A stretch of 64,000 bases of DNA, from positions 3,286,001-3,350,000 of the forward strand of contig NZ_AUBJ02000001.1 in assembly GCF_000429185.2 (NCBI RefSeq), written 5' to 3'. The notes below the pieces were generated by a model. The model had not been told where the DNA came from. It searched no databases and was given only the letters and a program-made list of their open reading frames with translations. Made by a program: the position numbers and the translations under genes. Below are positions 1 through 11,605 of this stretch, piece by piece (the stretch's first letter is position 1; the number at the start of each line of letters is the position of its first letter). This DNA is from Actinoalloteichus caeruleus DSM 43889 (lineage in GTDB: Bacteria > Actinomycetota > Actinomycetes > Mycobacteriales > Pseudonocardiaceae).

Positions 1-252
1 TCCGGCGGCCTTCCGGGTGAAGGTCAGCCCGAGGACGCGCTCCGGGGCGACGATGCCGTTGGCGACGAGCCACACCACCCTCGCGGCCATCGTCTCCGTC
101 TTCCCGGCCCCGGCACCGGCGATCACCAGGGCGGGTTCGACCGGGGCCGCGATGACGGCGACCTGTTCGGGGGTGGGAACGGCCAGCCCGAGTTCGCGGG
201 CCAGCTCCACCGGTCCGATCAGGTCGCTGCCGCGTTCCGCCGTGACCGTCAT
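1..252 (-). CDS. adnB: ATP-dependent helicase-nuclease AdnB, N-terminal fragment
   Basis: This is the beginning of a UvrD/RecB-type helicase whose remainder lies left of the window. The 84 visible residues start at an ATG (250-252) and carry a Q-motif-like TPEQ followed by a Walker A box GAGAGKTETMAAR, then GLTFTRKA (motif Ia). It lies 85 bp downstream of adnA on the same strand, the order of Rv3202c-Rv3201c in mycobacteria, where AdnA and AdnB form a heterodimeric motor-nuclease that resects double-strand breaks. AdnB is known as the main motor subunit there. The assignment rests on position plus the motor motifs; the nuclease domain cannot be seen. Confidence 0.85.
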   Translation of the reverse strand, partial: MTVTAERGSDLIGPVELARELGLAVPTPEQVAVIAAPVEPALVIAGAGAGKTETMAARVVWLVANGIVAPERVLGLTFTRKAAG

Positions 253-337
253 AGCCCGATTCTGGACCCCGGGCGCGAGCTCCTCACGCCGACTCCCCGT
301 CTCGCGGGCACCTGCCCCAGCGCGGGACGGGGTGCCG

Positions 338-3754
<3,417 letters not shown>

Positions 3755-3888
3755 ACCCCGATGCAACCACGACACCCCGACGCCGGTGACACCCGCGTCG
3801 GCGTGTCGGGCGCGTGACGTGGTCCGGGCGCCGCCGTCCGGAGTTCCTGCCCCGATGGCGGCGCCGGCCCCTGTGGTAGGCAGACCGG

Positions 3889-4206
3889 GTGAACGACGAA
3901 CTGGTGGAGCGGGTCCGCGAGGTGGTCCGGTCGATCCCCGCCGGACGCGTGCTCGGTTACGGCGATGTGGCCGAGCTCGCGGGTGCGCCCTCCCCGAGGC
4001 TGGTGGGACGGATCCTGGCCGAGGACGGCGCGGACCTGCCGTGGCACCGCGTGCTGCGTTCGGACGGGACCGTCGCCTCCCACCTCGCCGGTCGTCAGCT
4101 CGAGCGGCTGCGGGCCGAGGGCGTCGCCGCCCGGGACCGGCGGGTGGACATGCGCCAGTACCGGTGGCGGCCGGCGCCCCCGGGCCAGTCGGGGCTCTGG
4201 GACTGA
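3889..4206 (+). CDS. Alkyltransferase-like protein (MGMT family, ATL)
   Basis: A 105-residue protein with the O6-alkylguanine-DNA alkyltransferase fold: RVLGYGDVAELAG (helix-turn-helix with the arginine-finger region), RLVGRIL, then PWHRVL in place of the catalytic PCHRV. Tryptophan instead of the acceptor cysteine is the mark of ATL proteins, which bind O6-alkylguanine lesions and hand them to nucleotide excision repair rather than repairing them directly. Starts at GTG 3889. It is divergent from adnA, a repair neighbourhood also seen at Rv3204. Length matches typical ATLs (100-110 residues). Confidence 0.9.
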   Translation: MNDELVERVREVVRSIPAGRVLGYGDVAELAGAPSPRLVGRILAEDGADLPWHRVLRSDGTVASHLAGRQLERLRAEGVAARDRRVDMRQYRWRPAPPGQSGLWD

Positions 4207-4250
4207 CCGGGCTCCGGGACTGACGGGGGCCCCGGGACTGACGGGGCTCT
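4191..4250. repeat. Three imperfect 17-18 bp tandem repeats over the end of the ATL gene
   Basis: The block GGGACTGAC recurs at 4199-4207, 4216-4224 and 4234-4242, each set in a G/C-rich frame of the form ggggctc(c/t)gggactgac. The first copy contains the ATL stop codon (4204-4206), so the array begins inside the gene and continues beyond it. It lies between the convergent ATL and HemD-like genes. Confidence 0.8.
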
Positions 4251-4310
4251 CCCCCACCCGTTCGGTGTCGTGTCCGGGCGAGGCGCCGGGCCGCCGGGCG
4301 CGCGGCGGTA

Positions 4311-5153
4311 TCAACCGGCGCCCGTCGCGGCGACGAACGTCGGGAGTTCCCGTTCCAGCTGGCGCGCGAGCGCCCCGGTCCTGGGCCGGTCCGGGGTGCG
4401 GACGGGCAGCCCCTCCCGTTCGAGGGGTGCCGCGGTGACCGGACCCACGCAGGCCACGAGGCACGAGGTGCGCAGCGCTCGGCGGAGCGGCTCGCCCCTG
4501 CCGGTCCGCTCGGCCCGGCGGAGCAGGTTGGTGGCGGCCGGGGCACTGGTGAAGGTCAGGGCGTGGACCTCGGCCCGGGCCACCGCGTCGATCAGCGAGT
4601 CGAGGGGGCCGACGTCCTCCGGGTCGGTCCACCGGTAGACACCGACCGGGATGACCTCGGCGCCCCGACGACGGAGTGCCTCGCAGAACTCGGTCATCGG
4701 CTCCCCCTGCTCCTGAACGGCGATCCGCCGACCGTCGAGGTCCCGGCGGAGGAGCTCGTCGAGGACCTCGGCGACCGTCTCGGAGCCGGCCGTCCACGGA
4801 TCGGGCAGGCCGGCCCCCCGGACGGCGCCGCGTGCCTTCGGCCCGCGGGCCAGCACCTCGGCGGCTCCGAGCCGGCCCAACAGGCCCTCGCGCCGCCCTC
4901 GGCCCTCGGCGGTGTCCAGCCAGCCCCGGAAACCCACACCGGTGATCGCCACCACCAGGTCCACCGGGGCGGCGAGCACCGCATCCGTCGCGGCCGCGAG
5001 CCGGTCGTCGTCGGCGAGGGCGACGCTGCGGATCGCCGGCCCGTACACCACGCGGGCTCCTCGGCGCTCCAGCAGCCCGCCCAGTTCCTCGGCCCGGCGG
5101 GCCGCCGTCACCCCCACGGTCAGCCCGAGCAGCGGGCGGTGGTCCTGCGCCAT
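4311..5153 (-). CDS. Uroporphyrinogen-III synthase family protein (HemD-like)
   Basis: A 280-residue HemD-fold protein. It opens with LLGLTVGVTAARRAEELGGLLERRGARVVYGP, shown here only by its key pattern (Val-Thr-Ala-Arg-Arg then Leu-Leu-Glu-Arg-Arg-Gly-Ala), and continues with VAITGVGFRGWL, VAVQEQGEP-type and LTFTSAPAATNLL segments typical of the two lobes. HemD cyclises hydroxymethylbilane in heme/cobalamin synthesis. Actinobacteria often carry a second HemD-like gene fused to a DNA-binding domain (Rv0260c type); here only the HemD domain is present and no other heme genes are near. Start chosen at ATG 5151-5153, where family similarity begins. It may have a non-biosynthetic role. Confidence 0.7.
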   Translation of the reverse strand: MAQDHRPLLGLTVGVTAARRAEELGGLLERRGARVVYGPAIRSVALADDDRLAAATDAVLAAPVDLVVAITGVGFRGWLDTAEGRGRREGLLGRLGAAEVLARGPKARGAVRGAGLPDPWTAGSETVAEVLDELLRRDLDGRRIAVQEQGEPMTEFCEALRRRGAEVIPVGVYRWTDPEDVGPLDSLIDAVARAEVHALTFTSAPAATNLLRRAERTGRGEPLRRALRTSCLVACVGPVTAAPLEREGLPVRTPDRPRTGALARQLERELPTFVAATGAG

Positions 5154-5234
5154 CGGCCCATCCTCGTCTCTCCTCGGCCCGCTGAACAGGGGGTCGTCCC
5201 CGGTTCCGACCCCTGGGCGCACCCCGCCGCGCAC

Positions 5235-5272
5235 CCCGCTCACGTGAAGATCGAAAATTTCACCTGAGCGGG
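5235..5272. promoter_or_regulatory. Large imperfect palindrome (candidate operator)
   Basis: Two 14-base arms (5235-5248 and 5259-5272) pair with a single mismatch around a 10-base A/T-rich loop; the outer half-site is CCCGCTCA, the inner GTGAA. The right arm overlaps the inferred -35 element of the methyltransferase promoter, so repressor binding here would block that gene. It lies in the divergent interval between the HemD-like gene and the methyltransferase. Confidence 0.65.
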
Positions 5273-5287
5273 TGAGCCGCCTAGGAT
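5258..5287 (+). promoter_or_regulatory. Candidate promoter of the methyltransferase gene
   Basis: A -10 hexamer TAGGAT (5282-5287) is preceded by TTTCAC (5258-5263) with an 18-base spacer. TAGGAT is a close match to actinobacterial housekeeping -10 boxes. Transcription would begin near 5294, about 37 bases ahead of the ATG at 5331. Confidence 0.5.
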
Positions 5288-5330
5288 TTCGGCGGTTGCG
5301 TCGTCAACGTTCGGCTGACTGGGGTGTTGG

Positions 5331-6128
5331 ATGGACTCGGATGGCCCTGACCTGGCACGAGTTGATCTCGGTGCTCCAGGTCTGGCCCGCGTCGTCGACC
5401 ACCTGCTCGGGGGAGCGCACAGCTTCGCCGTCGACCGGGAGGCCGCGGACGTGCTCGAGTCGGAGATCCCGGGCATCCGGCAGGCGATCCACCAGACCCG
5501 CTCCTTCCTGGGACGCGCGGTGCGGTACCTCCTCCGCCGAGGTGTGCGCCAGTTCCTCGACCTCGGCGCGGGGCTGCCCGGCGTGGGCAGCGTGCACGAG
5601 ATCGCCGCCGCCAGCGGCCGGCCCGCACGGGTGGTCTACGTGGACAACGACCCGATGACGGTGGCGCACGCCAGGCACATGGTCCGGCTCGTGCCGCACA
5701 CCGCCGCCATCCTCACCGACCTCCGGTCGCCGGCCCTGGTGCTCGACCACGCGGAGTCACGGGCGGTGATCGACCCGGACGAACCCCTGGGCGTCCTGTT
5801 GTCCGACGCGCTGCCCGCCGTGCCGGAACCGATCGGGGAGGTGCTCGACGGCTACCTGGACCGCATGGTCGACGGCAGCTACCTGGCGCTGGCCCATCCC
5901 ACCAGCGAGGGATGGCCCGGAGACGGGAGCCGGTCGAGTGGGGCCTGGGCGCCGGTGGTGCTGCGGACGGCGGCCGACGTGCACGCCCTCTGGGATCGGC
6001 TCGACCTGGTACCGCCCGGAGTGGTGCCCGTGCAGGACTGGCGGCCGGACACACCCCTCGACGAGGTGAGCCAGGAGTGCCCGGTGCCGGTGCTGGCGGG
6101 TCTGGGACGCGTGCGCCCCCGGGTCTGA
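5331..6128 (+). CDS. SAM-dependent methyltransferase (DUF574 / Methyltransf_19)
   Basis: A 265-residue protein of the actinobacteria-specific DUF574 family. Visible marks are the family opening with ARVVDHLLGGAHSFAVDREAA, summarised here as an Asp-x-Leu-Leu-Gly-Gly segment, the SAM-binding FLDLGAGLPG, the acidic strand end VVYVDNDPM and the LALAHPTSEG segment. Many actinomycete genomes hold numerous copies of unknown substrate. It is a single gene with its own promoter and operator candidates upstream, and converges on the next gene over a hairpin at 6129-6146. Confidence 0.85.
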   Translation: MDSDGPDLARVDLGAPGLARVVDHLLGGAHSFAVDREAADVLESEIPGIRQAIHQTRSFLGRAVRYLLRRGVRQFLDLGAGLPGVGSVHEIAAASGRPARVVYVDNDPMTVAHARHMVRLVPHTAAILTDLRSPALVLDHAESRAVIDPDEPLGVLLSDALPAVPEPIGEVLDGYLDRMVDGSYLALAHPTSEGWPGDGSRSSGAWAPVVLRTAADVHALWDRLDLVPPGVVPVQDWRPDTPLDEVSQECPVPVLAGLGRVRPRV

Positions 6129-6146
6129 GCGCGGCTCCGGCCGCGC
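6129..6146. terminator. Hairpin between convergent genes
   Basis: A perfect 7-bp stem (GCGCGGC / GCCGCGC) with a TCCG loop sits immediately after the methyltransferase stop and before the convergent stop at 6151. There is no U-tract, as is usual in high-GC actinobacteria. Likely bidirectional. Confidence 0.6.
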
Positions 6147-6150
6147 GTCC

Positions 6151-6948
6151 TCAGAGGACCTCGAGCACCAGCTGGGTGGCTCGTTCCAGCCCGGCGAGCG
6201 ACTGAGGCGTGGACCTCGGGTGCAGGGCGTTGACCGCGAGCCTGAACAACAGGGCGTGCAACAGGGACTGCTCCCACTCGGGCAGGTGGGACCACCTGCG
6301 GATCAGGCCAGGATCCGCTCCTCCCCAGGCGAGCCCGTCGACCACCACGACCGCGGCGGCCCACTCGGCCGGCCGCCAGTAGGGCGTGAAGTCGATGACG
6401 CCCGGCGAGGAGTCCCGGCTGAACAGCACGTTGCCGAACAGGTCGCCGTGCACCACCTGCGCCCGGAGCCGGGAATGGCGTCGGGACCCCAGCAGCACCT
6501 CGAACAGCCGCCCGCCCCGGTCCGGGTCGAGGGTGGTCTCCTCCTCGCCCCACGCCATCCGGTCCGCGACCGAGAAGACGTCACGGCGTTCGTCGAGGAA
6601 CCGGGGCCGAGCGAGCCCGGCGGTGGCGTCGTGCAACCGGAGGGAGACGGCGACGACCTCGTCGTGGCGGGCCTCCGGCTGCCCGGTCAGGAACCGGGAC
6701 GCCGCCCAGCCGGACACGACCCACCGCCCGTCCGAGGACCGAACGGACCGGGAGAGCCGCAGGTCGTCCGGGTGCAGTGCCCCGAGGATGGTGGCCGCCC
6801 ACGCCGCCTCGGCCGGGTTGGACACCGGTCTGAGGACGATCTCACCGCACCGCCACACGCCGGCCGGATCCAGTGGTTCCGGCTCGTCATCCCTGGCACC
6901 GAACGCCGCACGCACGTGCAACGGCGGCGGCTCGGGGGTCACACTCAC
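6151..6948 (-). CDS. TIGR02569-family aminoglycoside phosphotransferase-like protein
   Basis: A 265-residue protein matching the Rv3205c type. The kinase-like signature VVHGDLFGNVLF (equivalent to the HGDxxxxN catalytic loop) and GVIDFTPYWRP (metal-binding Asp) are present, so phosphotransfer is plausible though no substrate is known for this family. Starts at GTG 6948. It lies just downstream of moeZ on the same strand, the gene order of Rv3206c-Rv3205c. Confidence 0.85.
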   Translation of the reverse strand: MSVTPEPPPLHVRAAFGARDDEPEPLDPAGVWRCGEIVLRPVSNPAEAAWAATILGALHPDDLRLSRSVRSSDGRWVVSGWAASRFLTGQPEARHDEVVAVSLRLHDATAGLARPRFLDERRDVFSVADRMAWGEEETTLDPDRGGRLFEVLLGSRRHSRLRAQVVHGDLFGNVLFSRDSSPGVIDFTPYWRPAEWAAAVVVVDGLAWGGADPGLIRRWSHLPEWEQSLLHALLFRLAVNALHPRSTPQSLAGLERATQLVLEVL

Positions 6949-7038
6949 GGGTAGGCACGCTACCGTGGGTGGCCCGGGACGCGGTAGAAACCCAGGTCCG
7001 CCCGGCGTGGGCGCCGGTCGTCGCCCCCGGCCGGGTGG

Positions 7039-8208
7039 TCAGTACGTCGGCAGACCGGGGTCCACGTCCCTGGCCCAGCCGAGCACGCCTCCCCCGACGT
7101 GGCTGGCGTCGGAGAAACCAGCCCGGTGCAACGCGGCCAGTGCCTCCGCGGACCGCATCCCGGACTTGCAGTGCAGGACGATGGGCTGGTCCTGCGGCAG
7201 TTCCGAGAGGGCCTCGCCGGACAGGATGCGGTCCTTGGGGATCAGCACCGAACCGGGGATGCGGACGATCTCGTACTCGTGGGGCTCCCGGACATCGACG
7301 AGGCTGAACTTCTCGCCCCGGTCGAACTTCTCCTTGAGCTCCCTGGGCGTGATCGTGTGGTCGGCCGCCGCCTGCTGGGCGTCCTCCGGGACGACTCCGC
7401 AGAAGGAGTCGTAGTCGATCAGCTCGGTGACCGGCTCGGCGTTGGGGTCGCGCCGGATCCGGATCGTCCGGTAGCTCATCTCCAGGGCGTCGTACACCAT
7501 CAGGCGTCCCAGCAGGGTCTCGCCCACCCCGGTGATCAGCTTGATCGCCTCGGTCACCATCACCGAGCCGATCGAGGCGCACAGGACGCCGAGGACGCCG
7601 CCCTCGGCGCAGGACGGGACCATCCCGGGGGGCGGCGGTTCCGGGTAGAGATCGCGGTACTGGGGTCCGTGCTCCGCCCAGAAGACGCTGACCTGCCCCT
7701 CGAACCGGAAGATCGAACCCCACACGTAGGGCTTGCCGAGCAGGACGGCCGCGTCGTTGACCAGGTAGCGGGTCGCGAAGTTGTCGGTGCCGTCCAGGAT
7801 GAGGTCGTACTCGCGGAAGATGTCCAGCGCGTTGCTGGAGTCCAGGCGGACGCGGTGGACGTTCACCGTGACGAAGGGGTTGGTCTCCGCGATCGACTCG
7901 CGGGCCGACTCGGCCTTGGGCTTGCCGAGGTCGGACTGGCCGTGGATGATCTGCCGTTGCAGATTGGACTCGTCGACCTCGTCGAAGTCGACGATGCCGA
8001 GCGTGCCCACCCCGGCCGCGGCCAGGTACAGCAGCGCTGGGCTACCCAGGCCACCGGCCCCGATCACCAGCACCCTGGCGTTCTTGAGCCGCTTCTGCCC
8101 CTCCATCCCGACGTCCGGGATGATCAGGTGCCTGCTGTAGCGGGCGACCTCCTCCCTGGTCAGTTCCTCGGCGGGTTCGACAAGCGGCGGTAGCGTCGCC
8201 CCTGGCAT
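7039..8208 (-). CDS. moeZ: Adenylyltransferase/sulfurtransferase MoeZ
   Basis: A 389-residue E1-like protein with a C-terminal rhodanese domain. The adenylating domain has the nucleotide loop VLVIGAGGLGSP and the Arg-finger region DESNLQRQ; the rhodanese part starts near residue 290 and ends with the persulfide-bearing loop HCKSGMRS. MoeZ proteins activate and thiolate the C-terminus of ubiquitin-like sulfur carriers (MoaD, CysO, thiamin- and natural-product carriers). The ATG at 8206-8208 is preceded by a strong ribosome binding site (GGAGGA). No sulfur-carrier gene is adjacent, consistent with a shared housekeeping role. Confidence 0.93.
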   Translation of the reverse strand: MPGATLPPLVEPAEELTREEVARYSRHLIIPDVGMEGQKRLKNARVLVIGAGGLGSPALLYLAAAGVGTLGIVDFDEVDESNLQRQIIHGQSDLGKPKAESARESIAETNPFVTVNVHRVRLDSSNALDIFREYDLILDGTDNFATRYLVNDAAVLLGKPYVWGSIFRFEGQVSVFWAEHGPQYRDLYPEPPPPGMVPSCAEGGVLGVLCASIGSVMVTEAIKLITGVGETLLGRLMVYDALEMSYRTIRIRRDPNAEPVTELIDYDSFCGVVPEDAQQAAADHTITPRELKEKFDRGEKFSLVDVREPHEYEIVRIPGSVLIPKDRILSGEALSELPQDQPIVLHCKSGMRSAEALAALHRAGFSDASHVGGGVLGWARDVDPGLPTY

Positions 8209-8387
8209 TGGCTGTCCTCCTCGTCACCGGCGAGACCGGCACAGTGTGCCTCTCCCGGGGAACGCGCGGACAGGCCACCGGAATTCCCGTCCCAACCAGT
8301 GGACGGCACCGGGGTACCGGGCGGTGGCTCCGCCTCCGTCCATGCCATGCGGACGCCGGGGGACACCACGGACACCGGCGGCCGTGG

Positions 8388-9491
8388 TCACTCGACCGTC
8401 GGGTGCGGCCAGCCGTTGGGCTTGCACACCTTGCCGTCCGCCGGGATGGCCTGGCCGCCCTGCCCGGTTCCCTCGATCAGCTCGTGCAGCTCGTCGTTGC
8501 TCGTGCTCCAGCTCTGCTGCATCATCACCGGCGCGAGGCCGCCGTCGATGTCGCACGGGACGTGGCCGTGTCCGAAGTAGTGGCCGACCTCGTGGTTGAT
8601 CAGGTACGCCTGGTACTGGGCCATCGCGCCCTCGAAGGCGCGGCCCCCGCGCACCCAGCGGGCGGCGTTGAGGAACACCCCCTCGGGGCGGCGGCACGAC
8701 GCCTCGAAGTCGACGCCGCCCCCGCACTTGAGCTTGGCGTGCGCCTGGGAGATCAGGATGACCCGGAAGTCGGCCTCCTCGACGGTGTCCACCCGTTGCA
8801 CCGAGATGGCTTCGCTGCCGATCCAACTGCGGGGGTCGGAGAGGGTGGCCTCCACCGTGTTGGCGTAGGCCTCCACGTCGAGGGGGACGTCGAAGCCGAC
8901 CTCGTACTCCACGGTGTAGCGGTGGAGGGAGTCCCCCTCCCCCACCGGCTCGGAACGCCCCGGCACGATGTCGTAGGTCCCCGCGCCCGTCGTCGGGAAG
9001 GGGCCGCCGTTCGGGAGTTCCGCCGAGATGACGTCCGGGTCGAAGGACGGGTTGGCGTCGAAGCTGACGCTGGGCTCCGCCGGTTCCGTGCCCGGGGTGC
9101 CGCCCGCTCCTCCGGTGGCGTCGGAGTTCGGGGCCTCCTCCGCCGTGTGCTCGGCGTCCTCACCCGGGGTCCTGGCCACGTCGACCGCGACGATGATGGT
9201 CAGGACGAGCAGCACGGGCAGGGCGTACACCCGCCAGCTCGGTGCCCGGCGGGACCGGGTACGACCTGAGGAGCTCCCCTCGCCACCGTCGACGGTCCTC
9301 GGCGAGTCCGCCTGGTCCTCGTCCCGCGCTCCGGCCTCCGGGGCCCAGGAGGCGGCAAGCGGTTCTCCCGTGGTCCGCCTCGAGTCCCGCTGGTAGCGCT
9401 TCTCGCTGGGGCGCCGCCGCGCCGGCCTCCGATTGTCCGATCCTCGGGAGGTGGGCCGGGGGCGGCCGGGACCACCGGCGTCGGGGTTCAT
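8388..9491 (-). CDS. DUF3152 membrane-anchored zinc-protease-like protein
   Basis: About 367 residues: a basic, disordered N-terminus, one membrane helix (about residues 84-104, YALPVLLVLTIIVAVDVA), an acidic/proline linker and an extracytoplasmic C-terminal domain. That domain contains NHEVGHYFGHGH, a HExxHxxGHxH zinc site resembling metzincins, plus cysteines likely in disulphides. It corresponds to Rv3207c-type proteins of unknown substrate. Start taken at ATG 9489-9491; a GTG three codons upstream (9500) is equally possible. It is followed on the same strand by moeZ after 180 bp. Confidence 0.85.
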   Translation of the reverse strand: MNPDAGGPGRPRPTSRGSDNRRPARRRPSEKRYQRDSRRTTGEPLAASWAPEAGARDEDQADSPRTVDGGEGSSSGRTRSRRAPSWRVYALPVLLVLTIIVAVDVARTPGEDAEHTAEEAPNSDATGGAGGTPGTEPAEPSVSFDANPSFDPDVISAELPNGGPFPTTGAGTYDIVPGRSEPVGEGDSLHRYTVEYEVGFDVPLDVEAYANTVEATLSDPRSWIGSEAISVQRVDTVEEADFRVILISQAHAKLKCGGGVDFEASCRRPEGVFLNAARWVRGGRAFEGAMAQYQAYLINHEVGHYFGHGHVPCDIDGGLAPVMMQQSWSTSNDELHELIEGTGQGGQAIPADGKVCKPNGWPHPTVE

Positions 9492-9518
9492 CGGTGCCAC
9501 GCCGCAAAGCGTGCCACA

Positions 9519-10697
9519 TCAGGCACCGAGAACATTTCCTCCTACCCTGGTGTCGGCGGTCGATGTGGGTGAATTCCCACCGTCGGGCTCCCACTGGTCC
9601 TCGGCCAGGGCGTCGATCATCCCGAGGACCGCTCGACCCACCGCCATCGGCTGTTCCATCTGCGCGACGTGCCCGGTCCTGGGGAGCACGAGCAGCCGAG
9701 CCCTCGGGAGCGCCAACGCCGTACGCGTGGCCTTGCGGACGCTGACCAGGCGGTCCTCCGCACCCCAGACCACCAGCGCCGGGGCTGGCACCCGGCGAAG
9801 CACCCGCCACGGCGAACGCGCGCCCGAGGCCAACCAGCTCCTGACCATGTTGAGCGAGGTCTCCCCCATGGCGACACCGGCCCAGGGGTTGCGGCCGAGT
9901 TCCGCGAGCTCGTCGGCGAGCTCGGCGAGCCGGTGGGTGGGCACGAGTTCCGGCCTGGCGAAGCACAACCGGCGCAGCTGCTCGGCGCGCCGCGCCGGGG
10001 GCACCCTGGCCAGCGCGCGCCGCACCCTCGGGCCGAGGAGCGGGAGGAAGGTCAGGGGGTAGCGGGGCTCGGTGAGCCGCCCCGGGTTCGGCCTCAGGTC
10101 GGGCACCGCCGGTGACACCAGGGTCAGGGTGCTGACCAGCTCGGGCCAGCGGGCGGCGACCTCGGCGCACACCAGTCCGCCGAAGGAGTTGCCCACGAGG
10201 TGGGCCGGCCCGCCGGCGAGCCGCCGCAGGCTCTCGGCGAGGAAGTCGGCGTGCTCGTCGAGGCCGTACCCGAAGTGGGCCGGGGGTTCCGAACGGCCGA
10301 ATCCGGGGAGGTCCACGGCGAGGGTCGGGTGCCGGACGGCGAGCACACCGGCGAGATCGGTCCAGTTGGTGGCGGAACCGGCCAGCCCGTGCACGCACAC
10401 GACGGGTGCCGCCTCCTCGGTGGAGGTGCTCGGGGTCTCCCGCACGTGCACGCGGCCGCGCCCCACCTCGACCTGCCGCCCTGGCCAGGGCGGTCGCCGG
10501 TGGTCGATGGCGGGCACCTCCCCGGTGAACATGGGCACCCAGGTCAGTGACCTCCTCGGGTCGGGCCGGCGGCCGTCGACCCGACCGGCGGTCGCCTCCC
10601 GGTGCCGGTCACCCTGCCACCGGCCGAGCTGCGCCCAGGCCGCCGTGAACTGGCTCCGCACCCGGGCGCTCAGCGCCCCCCACGTCGGCACCGTCAT
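9519..10697 (-). CDS. Alpha/beta hydrolase
   Basis: A 392-residue alpha/beta-hydrolase with oxyanion segment VCVHGLAGSATNW, nucleophile elbow GNSFGG, acid-bearing VVWGAEDRLV and the catalytic His in LPRTGHVAQME. Start at ATG 10695-10697; the first 100 residues are an N-terminal extension before the hydrolase core. It is divergent from the TetR gene (193 bp apart) and runs toward DUF3152, so TetR control is possible. Substrate unknown. Confidence 0.87.
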   Translation of the reverse strand: MTVPTWGALSARVRSQFTAAWAQLGRWQGDRHREATAGRVDGRRPDPRRSLTWVPMFTGEVPAIDHRRPPWPGRQVEVGRGRVHVRETPSTSTEEAAPVVCVHGLAGSATNWTDLAGVLAVRHPTLAVDLPGFGRSEPPAHFGYGLDEHADFLAESLRRLAGGPAHLVGNSFGGLVCAEVAARWPELVSTLTLVSPAVPDLRPNPGRLTEPRYPLTFLPLLGPRVRRALARVPPARRAEQLRRLCFARPELVPTHRLAELADELAELGRNPWAGVAMGETSLNMVRSWLASGARSPWRVLRRVPAPALVVWGAEDRLVSVRKATRTALALPRARLLVLPRTGHVAQMEQPMAVGRAVLGMIDALAEDQWEPDGGNSPTSTADTRVGGNVLGA

Positions 10698-10890
10698 ACG
10701 TCCAGGATGCCAAGGGAACGCTGGGGCGGCAGCGCCACCGAGTCCGCCCGAACGGGTGCCGCCCACTCGGACAGGTGACGCCCCGTCCGCAGCCGTGCCG
10801 CACAACTGCGACTACCAGCGAGTAAGGTCAGGCAACTGGCGGAGCCAGGACCACCGCACGGTGTGCGGGACATGCTGGAGGCGAGAAGAC

Positions 10891-11526
10891 ATGACGGAAA
10901 CCACGCGCGAATCCGCGGAGCAGGCGGGCCGCGGGGTCCGGTTGCCCCGCACGGAGAGGCGGGCGCAGCTCCTCGCCTCCGCGCAGGACGTGTTCGTCGC
11001 CAACGGGTACCACGCCGCGGCGATGGACGAGATCGCCGACAGGGCCGGCGTCAGCAAACCCGTCCTCTACCAGCACTTCCCCGGCAAGTTGGAGCTCTAC
11101 CTCGCCCTGCTCCAGCAGAAGGTGGAGGACATGGTCAGCCGTGTGAACACGGCGATCGAGTCGACGACGGACAACAAGCTCCGGGTGCACGCGGCCGTGG
11201 CCGCGTACTTCGACTTCGTGAACGCGGAGGACGGGTCGTTCCGGTTGGTCTTCGAGTCGGATCTCCGGGGCGAGGCGGCCGTGGAGCAGACCATCGACCA
11301 CGCGATGTCCCGCTGCGTCGAGCTGATCGCCGAGGCCGTCACCGCCGACGCCGGTCTCGATCCGGAACGCGCGAGCCTCGTCGCGATGGGCCTGGTGGGG
11401 CTGAGCCAGGTGACCGCGCGCTACTGGCTGACGAGGAACCGGCTCGTCCCCCAGGAGGAGGCGATCGAGCTGATCGCCAGCCTCGCCTGGCGCGGCATCA
11501 GCGGCTTCCCCCTCCAGCACCCCTGA
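10891..11526 (+). CDS. TetR/AcrR family transcriptional regulator
   Basis: A 211-residue TetR protein. The helix-turn-helix is clear (IADRAGVSKPVLYQHFPGK, about residues 53-71) and the C-terminal ligand domain is regular. It is the positional equivalent of Rv3208. The ATG at 10891 has a good ribosome binding site (GGAGGCG). It is divergent from the alpha/beta hydrolase, the usual arrangement for a local repressor, but no operator could be pinned down. Confidence 0.9.
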   Translation: MTETTRESAEQAGRGVRLPRTERRAQLLASAQDVFVANGYHAAAMDEIADRAGVSKPVLYQHFPGKLELYLALLQQKVEDMVSRVNTAIESTTDNKLRVHAAVAAYFDFVNAEDGSFRLVFESDLRGEAAVEQTIDHAMSRCVELIAEAVTADAGLDPERASLVAMGLVGLSQVTARYWLTRNRLVPQEEAIELIASLAWRGISGFPLQHP

Positions 11527-11567
11527 CATCCACCGGGGGTCGCCAGCTCATCCGCTCCGGCGGCGGG

Positions 11568-11598
11568 CGGGCCGCGCCCCGAGCTGGGACGCGGCCCG
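11568..11598. terminator. Hairpin between convergent tetR and DUF3107
   Basis: A perfect 9-bp stem (CGGGCCGCG at 11568-11576, its complement at 11590-11598) with a 13-base loop, placed between two converging stop codons (11526 and 11606). Probably a shared terminator. Confidence 0.55.
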
Positions 11599-11605
11599 GC
11601 CGAGA

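Noticed and set aside
3755-4546. N-terminal extension of AdnA to 4546
   Set aside because: The extension covers the ATL gene in antisense and has no helicase similarity.
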